This document shows positions 34,060 through 40,680 of a stretch of 40,680 bases of DNA, one piece after another. Source of the stretch: Anaerolineales bacterium. GTDB lineage: Bacteria; Chloroflexota; Anaerolineae; Anaerolineales; E44-bin32. The stretch is taken from positions 1-40,680 of the forward strand of contig SOJU01000260.1 of assembly GCA_004376465.1 (NCBI GenBank), given 5' to 3'. The position numbers and the translations under genes were made by a program. The first letter of the stretch is position 1. Each line of letters opens with the position of its first letter. The notes beneath the pieces were generated by a model. That model had not been told where the DNA came from, searched no databases, and saw only the letters and a program-made list of their open reading frames with translations.

Positions 34060-34520
34060 TGAGCAAAAACGAGTCTTTTACCCCTGAAATCACACTCTTC
34101 ACCTGCATTTACTGCGGGTATATGGCCGCCGATACCGCGGGGTCGCTGCGCCAGGAATATCCGGCCGACGTCAAGATCGTGCGCTTGCCTTGCACCGGGA
34201 AGATAGACATGCAATACATGCTCGACGCCTTCGATGAGGGTGCCGATGGGGTGATGATCGTAGCCTGCAGCTTGGGCAACTGTCATCACGAACGCGGCAA
34301 CGAACGAGCGCGCGCTCGTGTCCAGCGAATACAGAAAATACTAGAGAGTGTCGGGCTTGAACCGGAACGTGTGGAAATCCATTACGTCTCCGGCGGAATG
34401 GGCGCTACTTTTGCCGAGGACGTCCGTGAAATGACCTCTCTACTACAAGAGCTTGGCCCGAACCCGATCAAAGGCACTCTTAAGTTTTCCACCACAGAAC
34501 AGACTTCGAAAACAGTCTAA
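34056..34520 (+). CDS. mvhD: MvhD/FlpD-type hydrogenase iron-sulfur subunit
   Basis: A 154-residue protein of the MvhD/FlpD family that carries electrons to HdrA in methanogens and many anaerobes. Typical features are LFTCIYCGYMAADTAG, VRLPCTGKIDMQYMLDAFDE, GADGVMIVACSLGNCHHERGN and VEIHYVSGGMGATFAE. The conserved cysteines (TCIYC, LPC, ACSLGNC) bind an Fe-S cluster. ATG 34056 overlaps the ferredoxin stop in ATGA; a second ATG follows at 34059. It is the last gene of the plus-strand run and converges with the next gene, whose stop overlaps its own by a few bases. The gene symbol reflects the family, not a proven hydrogenase link. Confidence 0.93.
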   Translation: MMSKNESFTPEITLFTCIYCGYMAADTAGSLRQEYPADVKIVRLPCTGKIDMQYMLDAFDEGADGVMIVACSLGNCHHERGNERARARVQRIQKILESVGLEPERVEIHYVSGGMGATFAEDVREMTSLLQELGPNPIKGTLKFSTTEQTSKTV

Positions 34521-37500
34521 TAATCGATCTCCCTGCCCATGATCATCAAGCTGAGGCTGATCACACGGCCTGCTTCTTCCAGGTTTTCCACGGAGATGCT
34601 TTCCAATTGGTCTGCCCCGGTACGAGATGTGACTTCCCACCCTTCCCGGTACACCTTCACACGCGGGGCTTCCTCGCCGCTGTCAAGTGGACTTCCCGCC
34701 GAGAATATTCGACTCAAGTCGATTTCTTCGCGCGTAATCAGGGCGGGCACGCCCAGCCGCCGGCTGACTGATTGAAAGTGCTTGGCTAATCTCAAACTTC
34801 CACCCGAGGCGAGTAAGAGATCACCCCCATCACTCGCTCCCAATCCTCGCAGTTCGACGACTGCCTCTATCTCGTATGCTGAAGAGAAACCGTATTTGGC
34901 ATCCAGGAATCGTTTCACATCGCCTGAAGAGACAGGCTCCCCGCCCTCGTACCCTTCCCCGCTGTAGGCGATGAAGAGGAAGGTTTTATAGGGTTGATAA
35001 CCGCTCTCTTGCATCGTCCGGATCGTTTCAAGCATGACGCCCACTCCACTGGCATTATCATTCGCACACGCGTGAAACTCACCATCTGCATGCGTGGGAG
35101 GGCAATCGTACTGCGCCAGAACCATGATCATACGATCATCGATACCGGCGAATTGGTTGCTCAATACCCCCGGCAGATGGCCGATGACATGAAACGCGGG
35201 GATCCTCTTATATACCTGACCCTCAACCTGCATCGTTGCCGTGACTCCTAAGGACACCTCTAATATTTCACCCATCTCCAGGTCTATTTGTTCCTGCAAT
35301 AGCTGCGATGACGTCTTTCCAATCCCGCTCAGCAATCGATCTGCTGTAGCTTCACTGATCCAGTAGGAAGGTGAATCTAACGCCTGTCCATTATTCCATC
35401 TACTATTCATCCAAAACTCATCATCATTAGGAATCGTGTAGCGCCGATTCAATACTTCAGGTTCTGAAGCAATAATGAGTGTGCCCGCGCGCGGGGCACC
35501 TCGCACGAAGGGGAGGTCTTCTTCAAATACCAGCAGGATCTCTCCAGAGTAATTGAGATCATCAGGGAGGTCGTAATGCTTGTAGCCATGAAGCTCGTAT
35601 TCCCGAACCTCCCCAAAATTCACGAATCTGACTCCTGAGCTTGCTATTCCATCGATCCGATGCTCACCAGCGAACTCGTTGTAATCCTTGTGATAGGTTA
35701 ACGTCGGACCGCCGTCATGGATGATGAGCACAGGAATACTATCGATTGTTTGAAATCCTCGATTGCGTGTTTGAAAGTACGTAAATTTTTGCCCAGCCGC
35801 TTGGAGCCCTAATGCCTCAAATTCAGTGGCGATATAGTTCGCCGCAACCTCCATGCCCAGTGAGCCCAGCGCTCTCCCCTCAACGCTTGGATCGGACAAT
35901 GCCGCCGTCTGGGCATACGCACGCTCACCGTCAAATTCATTCGCCTGAATTTGATAGGCTGCGATAGATCCGGTGCTCCCACGCCAAAACAGGAAGCCCG
36001 CAAGCGCCAGAGCAGCAATTGCAAAAGTATAGCGGTTGAAAACACGCATAAGCTCCGCGCCGACTTGATCGATCATACGCCGCAATCCCTCGCCAAACAC
36101 ATTTAGGGCGAGTATCGAGGCGAAGAAAGCCAGGCTTGGATAAATGCCCAGCCACGGATAGGCGCGGACATACGTCCGCACATTGCTTAATAACGCCCCC
36201 CATTCAGGGACGTCGGAGTAATGGAAAAGGAAGGTCATCCATTCCATCTCACGAAATGCACCCCCGCCGATAAATATCCCAACGAAACCCAGCTCGCCGA
36301 GCAGCAAAAGAACCGCTCCCATCTCCAAAACAGCGATCGAGATTAATAATGGGAGTAGATTGGGGAGCACGTGACCCAGGATGATGCGTGAAACACGCGC
36401 CCCTGAGGCGACCGCACTCTCGATGAACAATGCCGGGCGGATACGCATCGTCTCGCCGCGGACAAACTGCATAATCTCCCCCCAGCCGACGACACACAAG
36501 GCAATGACGAACGGCCTCATTCCAGTCCGGATGTTCAAAGCAAGTATGAGGATCATCGCAAAGAGCATTGTGGGAAATGCCGAAATAATTTCAACCAGGC
36601 GCAACAGAAGGCGGTCGAGTTGACTATCCGGCCGCCATCCTGCGACTGCCCCAAGCACGAACCCCACAATAAGGCGAGTGGTAACGGCAAGTATGACTAG
36701 CGTAAACGTCTGCTGTGCCCCGGTCAGGATCAGGCTCATCATGTCCCTTCCGAGGAGATCGGTGCCCCAGGGGTAGATTTCATCGGGTGGGAACGGAGGC
36801 TTGACGAACTCACCATCTACATACTCCAACCCGACGGTCGTATACGGGCTGTGCGGCGACAGCCTTGCACCGAAGATGATGACGATGAACAACAGGAGGG
36901 TTAGCAAACCGCCGATCATGAAAGCGGGATTGCCCAACGTTCCCTTGATCCACGCTCGCTTACGACTAGCCTTGGCAATGTCACTCTCTCCATCTTCGGA
37001 GGGTACGGCCCTATCGGGAACACTGTCATCAAGATAAAAGTTTACCGGGTTGTTCCGACGTCTTGCCCAACGTGTGATGGGGTTATCTGTCACCATACAA
37101 GTCACACTGGAGAGCACCGATTGGATCCACGCGAAAAAGCTCACTCTATCAGATCTAATCATCTGGGAATGGAGGGTTCGCAAACGTGGGTCGATGAAGA
37201 AATAGGAGATATCGAGCAAGAAATTGACAACGATAAACAGCAGCCCGAGACAGAGCAACATCGCAATTGTGAAATCATCATCATGACTGGAGATCGAGCG
37301 CAGAAGGTGGTAGCCCAACCCCTGCCAGCCAAAGAAGAACTCAACCACAGGGAGGCTGCTCAAAGAAAATCGCAATGAAAGGCTTATGGTGGTCAGGATT
37401 GGCAAGAGTGCGTTTCGCAGGACATGCCAGAGGAGTACACGACGGGCACCTAACCCCTTACTCTTAGCCGTGCGCACATACTCGTGCGAAAAAACTTCGC

Positions 37501-38251
37501 TAACGGTGATGAACGTGACGCGTGTGATTTGGGCTAGAGGTCGCAGGGCGAGCACAATCGCCGGAAACAACAGGCGCAAATCCCAACCGAAGCCTCCTGC
37601 CGGCAACACCGTCCGGCCAAAGTATTGTGTGAGCTTGATTGCCGCAATCTGGAGCAGAAGCGCCGCGAAATAACTCGGCATTGAGATCCCAGCGATGGAT
37701 CCCACGATTGTCATCAACGCCCATGGTGTATTCCGCCGAACCGCAGCCCATATTCCCAATGGCACGCCGATCAACACTGCTATGGCCAGTGATGCAAAGA
37801 GCAATCCCAGGCTGCGTTTTGCAATTTCGGGCAGTATCTCGATGATTGACACAGGAAGGAGCGAGAAGCTGGACTCTGCCGTCTGACCCAGGTCTCCCGT
37901 CATCAAGCGGCTCAGATATATCCCTGTACTGGTAACTGCCATACTGAAGGCGGATTGGAAATCGGCACCCCTGGCCATATCCAGCCCTAGATAAGAGAGG
38001 AAAATGATTGAAATTATCGTGACCAGTCCAAGCAGCAATCGCTTCCCGGCTAATAATAAAATGGCTCTAAGGATGGACATGCGATCGGAGGCTTCGGGGG
38101 CGCGCTTGAATTTACCCGAAGCGCTCGTTCCCTCTGCTATCTCTTTCGAGGTGGTATCAGGCGGCGACTTCTTTCCCAGATTCGGATGAGAGGTGAGTTG
38201 CCGGAAACGCGCTATAGAATCATCCGCTGTCGGTTGCTCGCTGGAGCCCAT
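34517..38251 (-). CDS. DppB-DppC permease fusion with C-terminal M28 peptidase-like domain
   Basis: One 1244-residue frame holds three parts. After a charged N-terminus (~60 residues) comes a DppB-type permease (residues ~65-365) with LLLGLVTIISIIFLSYLGLD and the coupling loop EYVRTAKSKGLGARRVL near residue 255. A DppC-type permease follows (~430-690), with PWGTDLLGRDMMSLILTG near 492 and ESAVASGARVSRIILGHVLP near 610. A membrane helix (TFAIAALALAGFLFW, ~750) then leads to an extracytoplasmic M28-like domain with EGRALGSLGMEVAANYIATE, DNASG near 1058 and AYSGEGYEGG near 1093. Normally the two permeases are separate and no peptidase is attached. The usual first zinc His appears as Gln (VLAQYDCPP) and GEE as GEG, so catalysis is doubtful. 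No binding protein or ATPase gene is adjacent. The frame is uninterrupted, arguing against an assembly artefact. Confidence 0.9.
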   Translation of the reverse strand: MGSSEQPTADDSIARFRQLTSHPNLGKKSPPDTTSKEIAEGTSASGKFKRAPEASDRMSILRAILLLAGKRLLLGLVTIISIIFLSYLGLDMARGADFQSAFSMAVTSTGIYLSRLMTGDLGQTAESSFSLLPVSIIEILPEIAKRSLGLLFASLAIAVLIGVPLGIWAAVRRNTPWALMTIVGSIAGISMPSYFAALLLQIAAIKLTQYFGRTVLPAGGFGWDLRLLFPAIVLALRPLAQITRVTFITVSEVFSHEYVRTAKSKGLGARRVLLWHVLRNALLPILTTISLSLRFSLSSLPVVEFFFGWQGLGYHLLRSISSHDDDFTIAMLLCLGLLFIVVNFLLDISYFFIDPRLRTLHSQMIRSDRVSFFAWIQSVLSSVTCMVTDNPITRWARRRNNPVNFYLDDSVPDRAVPSEDGESDIAKASRKRAWIKGTLGNPAFMIGGLLTLLLFIVIIFGARLSPHSPYTTVGLEYVDGEFVKPPFPPDEIYPWGTDLLGRDMMSLILTGAQQTFTLVILAVTTRLIVGFVLGAVAGWRPDSQLDRLLLRLVEIISAFPTMLFAMILILALNIRTGMRPFVIALCVVGWGEIMQFVRGETMRIRPALFIESAVASGARVSRIILGHVLPNLLPLLISIAVLEMGAVLLLLGELGFVGIFIGGGAFREMEWMTFLFHYSDVPEWGALLSNVRTYVRAYPWLGIYPSLAFFASILALNVFGEGLRRMIDQVGAELMRVFNRYTFAIAALALAGFLFWRGSTGSIAAYQIQANEFDGERAYAQTAALSDPSVEGRALGSLGMEVAANYIATEFEALGLQAAGQKFTYFQTRNRGFQTIDSIPVLIIHDGGPTLTYHKDYNEFAGEHRIDGIASSGVRFVNFGEVREYELHGYKHYDLPDDLNYSGEILLVFEEDLPFVRGAPRAGTLIIASEPEVLNRRYTIPNDDEFWMNSRWNNGQALDSPSYWISEATADRLLSGIGKTSSQLLQEQIDLEMGEILEVSLGVTATMQVEGQVYKRIPAFHVIGHLPGVLSNQFAGIDDRMIMVLAQYDCPPTHADGEFHACANDNASGVGVMLETIRTMQESGYQPYKTFLFIAYSGEGYEGGEPVSSGDVKRFLDAKYGFSSAYEIEAVVELRGLGASDGGDLLLASGGSLRLAKHFQSVSRRLGVPALITREEIDLSRIFSAGSPLDSGEEAPRVKVYREGWEVTSRTGADQLESISVENLEEAGRVISLSLMIMGREIDY

Positions 38252-38412
38252 TATCCATTCCTGTGTCTGTTCGTATCCCCTCGATGTCTACAGTCTTATA
38301 CTCTTTGCAGGGATTCTCGGTTTGAATAAGAATTCCATCGATATTGAGTTCCCTTTTGGTGTACCCGGCACAATAGTGAAGAAGTATTTTGCAAAGGATA
38401 CAAAAAGCGTCA

Positions 38413-38441
38413 TTGATCGTTTAAAACTTCGGTTATTATAG
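38413..38441 (+). promoter_or_regulatory. Candidate promoter before the DinB-like gene
   Basis: TTGATC (38413-38418) and TTATAG (38436-38441) are 17 bases apart, about 65 bases before the gene start. The -35 matches four of six positions; the -10 is weak. A perfect inverted repeat GTTATT/AATAAC (38432-38452) overlaps the -10 and could be an operator. Confidence 0.3.
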
Positions 38442-38504
38442 ATTGGAATAACTTCTTGAACCTCACCTGAGAAGAAGCGATAATGAATATGGGAGGGATG
38501 GCAA

Positions 38505-39236
38505 ATGACTGGCTCATCGTATAAAGATAATTTGGGAAAATTACTCGCGGATGTGCGCGCGGAAGAACAGACGCTATGGGATTCTCTTAACGACGATGAG
38601 CACAACGTCGCTGGAGAAATCGACCGGTGGGCACCGAAGGACCACCTGGCGCACGCCACTTTCTGGACGGAGCGGCTGGTCAAACAGCTACAGGCTGCAG
38701 CCGGAGGCGAACCGCCCGGATCGATCGAGGACTACCAGAAGACGAATGATGAAGTGTATGAAACCAACAAAGACCGTAGTTGGGAGGATATCCTCGCTTG
38801 GGCGGAAGAAGTCAGCCGCCAGTTCCACACAGCGTTCGACGCTGTCTCAGAGGAAATGCTGCAAGACATTCCGGGGCCTGAGGGCACGGGCAGTCTACCA
38901 TTATGGCAGAATGTGGCTTTCACCGGCGCGTATCACCCCATGCACCACATCGCCGATATTTATCTCGAGCGCGGGGATATTCAAGGCGCTCAAGCGGTGC
39001 AGGAGCGCGTTGCCGAGGGGTTGGCCGGACTGGACGAGAGCGACGCCTGGCAGGGAAGGACGCAGTATAACCTGGCCTGCTTCTATGCACTTCACGACAA
39101 ATCCGAGCGGGCGCTTGCTCTGCTCAAGACAGCCATGAAATATTCGCCCAACCTTGTGGAGTGGTCGAAGCAGGACAGCGATCTCGACACGCTGCGCGAG
39201 TTGCTCGAGTTTCAGGCTATGGTGGCCGATGGCTAA
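38505..39236 (+). CDS. DinB-like four-helix protein fused to a TPR-like tail
   Basis: A 243-residue protein; GGGAGG precedes ATG 38505. Residues ~1-155 look like a DinB/ClbS-type four-helix bundle: WAPKDHLAHATFW with His47/His50, and GAYHPMHHIADIYLERGD with His144, His147 and His148, which could form the metal-binding triad of this superfamily. Residues ~165-240 form a TPR-like segment (TQYNLACFYALHDKSERALA, LLKTAMKYSPNLVEWSKQDS) that normally mediates protein contact. DinB-fold proteins include thiol transferases and hydrolases of toxins or small thiols; no specific substrate can be proposed. It is a single gene or leads the HAD gene 33 bp downstream. Confidence 0.8.
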   Translation: MTGSSYKDNLGKLLADVRAEEQTLWDSLNDDEHNVAGEIDRWAPKDHLAHATFWTERLVKQLQAAAGGEPPGSIEDYQKTNDEVYETNKDRSWEDILAWAEEVSRQFHTAFDAVSEEMLQDIPGPEGTGSLPLWQNVAFTGAYHPMHHIADIYLERGDIQGAQAVQERVAEGLAGLDESDAWQGRTQYNLACFYALHDKSERALALLKTAMKYSPNLVEWSKQDSDLDTLRELLEFQAMVADG

Positions 39237-39269
39237 ACGTGTCTCAACCTTGCCTCTAACAACCCTGCC

Positions 39270-39977
39270 ATGATCGAGGTCATTGCCTTTGACGCCGATG
39301 ACACCCTTTGGGAAAACGAATCACTCTACCATCGGGCGAAGGGTGAATTTGCACGGATCCTTTCACCTTACCGGGAAGCGGACTGGGTGAACTGCAAACT
39401 CGACGAGAACGAGGTGTCCAATCTGCCGGTCTATGGGTACGGCATCAAGAGCTTTACGCTCTCCATGATCGAGACCGCGGCTGAAGTCGTAGACGGAAAG
39501 ATCGAAGCTCACACAATCTCTGCGATTCTAGAGATCGCTAAGAGGATGTTGTCAGCCGAAGTGGAGCTTCTCGATCACACAGAGCAAACCCTGCTGCAAT
39601 TGTCCTCGGACTACGATCTGATGCTGGTGACCAAGGGAGATCTGTTCGAACAACAAAGAAAAATCTCACGCTCGGGTATCGAGCATTGCTTTCAACTGAT
39701 TGAGGTTGTGGCCGAGAAAACGCCCGCAAAATACCTCGAGATTCTAATGAAGCACCATATCGAGGTTGACCGTTTCTTAATGGTGGGAAATTCATTGCGC
39801 TCTGACATCCTGCCCATCGTCGCCATCGGCGGCAGGGCGGTCTATATTCCCTACGAGCATACCTGGTTTCATGAAGTACCTGAAAAAGATGAAATCGAAG
39901 GTGTGGAATATGACGAGCTCGAGCATCTTGGCCAATTGCCCGAGTATATGGCTGCGCTCGAACGCACCCTGGACTGA
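39270..39977 (+). CDS. HAD-superfamily hydrolase
   Basis: A 235-residue phosphatase-like protein. Motif I is DADDT (Asp8, Asp10), motif II is LVTKGD, motif III Lys lies in VVAEKTPAKY, and motif IV is MVGNSLRSD. An alpha-helical cap lies between motifs I and II (about residues 20-100). These are the features of HAD-type phosphomonoesterases acting on small cytoplasmic substrates. No clear Shine-Dalgarno is visible. The start codon is 33 bp after the DinB-like gene, so the two may be cotranscribed. The substrate is unknown. Confidence 0.9.
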   Translation: MIEVIAFDADDTLWENESLYHRAKGEFARILSPYREADWVNCKLDENEVSNLPVYGYGIKSFTLSMIETAAEVVDGKIEAHTISAILEIAKRMLSAEVELLDHTEQTLLQLSSDYDLMLVTKGDLFEQQRKISRSGIEHCFQLIEVVAEKTPAKYLEILMKHHIEVDRFLMVGNSLRSDILPIVAIGGRAVYIPYEHTWFHEVPEKDEIEGVEYDELEHLGQLPEYMAALERTLD

Positions 39978-40093
39978 CCCGAAACCAACCTGCAAGATCA
40001 AGCGCGGACAGAAAGCCAGAGGGTCGTGAACCTGAGCGATATGACACATCATCACCAAACTTCTTACTCTCAATCCTAGCAAATGAGGCCACT

Positions 40094-40414
40094 ATGCCAT
40101 TTATAGATCTAGACCCAATAGAAGCGAAAGAGATCGTCCCGGGCTATCGGGCTGTGTTTGTTCACTCCGATACGATGACATTAGCCTATTGGACGATTGA
40201 AGCCGGCGCCGATCTCCCCGGACATAGCCACCCGCACGAACAGGTCGCAAACGTACTCGAAGGGACCTTCGAATTAACGATAGCCGGGGAGACGAGACGC
40301 CTCGGACCAGGCACCGTTGCCGTGATCCCATCTAACATTGTTCACGCAGGAACTGCGATCACGGATTGCCGCATCCTTGATGTTTTTCACCCGGTTCGTG
40401 AGGAGTACAAATAA
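40094..40414 (+). CDS. Cupin-domain protein
   Basis: A 106-residue single-domain cupin. Motif 1 is GHSHPHEQVANVLEG (His44, His46, His48, Glu49 or Gln50) and motif 2 is PSNIVHAG with His84, giving a likely mononuclear metal site. Small cupins of this kind range from sugar isomerases to metal-binding or sensory proteins, so no reaction is assigned. ATG 40094 has AATGAGG about ten bases upstream. It is 116 bp after the HAD gene on the same strand. Confidence 0.9.
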   Translation: MPFIDLDPIEAKEIVPGYRAVFVHSDTMTLAYWTIEAGADLPGHSHPHEQVANVLEGTFELTIAGETRRLGPGTVAVIPSNIVHAGTAITDCRILDVFHPVREEYK

Positions 40415-40653
40415 CACTATTTTGGTTATGCAAAGAGTCCTACAGGTAATAAAATTCTCTGAGGCACAACCTAAATTTCCATTATCAGAATATCTATGGG
40501 GGTTTGTATTGTTCAAAATGGATGAAGTTTGTCCAGTCTGCTTATGACATCTTCCACTACTGACCCTATTGACCCGCCACCTATCATTATTGGCAGGACG
40601 GCGAGCCTGAAGTTAAACACATATACGGCTCCTAGCCACGGGAGGGGCGTTCC

Positions 40654-40680
40654 GTGACCGACGGCACGCAGGCAGACACC
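40654..40680 (+). CDS. Possible start of a gene running off the right edge
   Basis: GTG at 40654 follows GGAGGGG (40641-40647) by six bases, a good ribosome binding site, and the nine codons up to the edge are open (M/V-T-D-G-T-Q-A-D-T). The piece is too short for any identification. The preceding 240 bp after the cupin gene is AT-rich and holds no convincing gene. Confidence 0.35.

Noticed and set aside
40544-40657. A 37-codon frame near the right edge
   Set aside because: It has no ribosome binding site, is proline/threonine-rich without a pattern, and overlaps a better-supported GTG start.

Overview
The window most likely comes from an anaerobic member of the Chloroflexota, close to Anaerolineae. 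This is inferred from gene content, not from a marker tree. Supporting signs are Thr-Pro-rich linkers in secreted lipoproteins, a BTAD-type regulator paired with a small FLLRLWR-type protein, a tiny Arg/Lys-rich protein with a strong ribosome binding site, a Chloroflexota-like sigma factor, and a full set of acetyl-CoA (Wood-Ljungdahl) carbonyl-branch genes. I saw no rRNA, tRNA, CRISPR array, transposase or phage gene.

Layout. Bases 1-5.2 kb carry the 5' end of a membrane-anchored BTAD regulator (minus strand, running off the left edge), a divergent 71-aa protein, a lipoprotein, a DUF457/YdjM-type membrane protein and a secreted gluzincin-type peptidase. From 5.4 to 16.8 kb lie mostly minus-strand housekeeping and envelope genes: a trehalose-6-phosphate synthase/phosphatase fusion, a 55-aa basic protein, a group 1-like sigma factor (plus strand), a GAF histidine kinase, a TlpA-like thioredoxin coupled to an Lgt-like protein, a Fur-family regulator leading cbiM-cbiQ-cbiO (cobalt uptake), and a mono-haem cytochrome c lipoprotein.

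Bases 17.0-34.5 kb form the centre of the window, one long plus-strand run: a DUF166-like protein, an HMA-like protein without CxxC, cooS/acsA (CO dehydrogenase), acsB (acetyl-CoA synthase), acsD and acsC (corrinoid Fe-S protein), acsV (corrinoid reductive activator), cooC (nickel-insertion ATPase), acsE (methyl-THF:CFeSP methyltransferase), a malic enzyme, a double-FAD HdrA-like protein, a two-cluster ferredoxin and an MvhD-like subunit. Together these can take the methyl group from methyl-tetrahydrofolate, reduce CO2 to CO and make acetyl-CoA; the malic enzyme links the pool to pyruvate and malate, and HdrA/ferredoxin/MvhD probably handle low-potential electrons. The methyl-branch genes (fhs, folD, metF, formate dehydrogenase), HdrBC and any hydrogenase are not in the window. 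Cobalt uptake just upstream fits the high cobalamin demand of AcsCDE.

Bases 34.5-40.7 kb hold an unusual 1244-aa minus-strand protein in which a DppB-type permease, a DppC-type permease and an extracytoplasmic M28-peptidase-like domain are fused, then a DinB-like/TPR fusion, a HAD hydrolase, a cupin and possibly the first codons of another gene. The points most worth following up are this triple fusion with its apparently degenerate peptidase site, the small HMA-like protein in the CODH/ACS operon, the HdrA arrangement behind a hairpin-rich leader, the Lgt-like protein lacking the usual catalytic motif, and two small conserved-looking genes.
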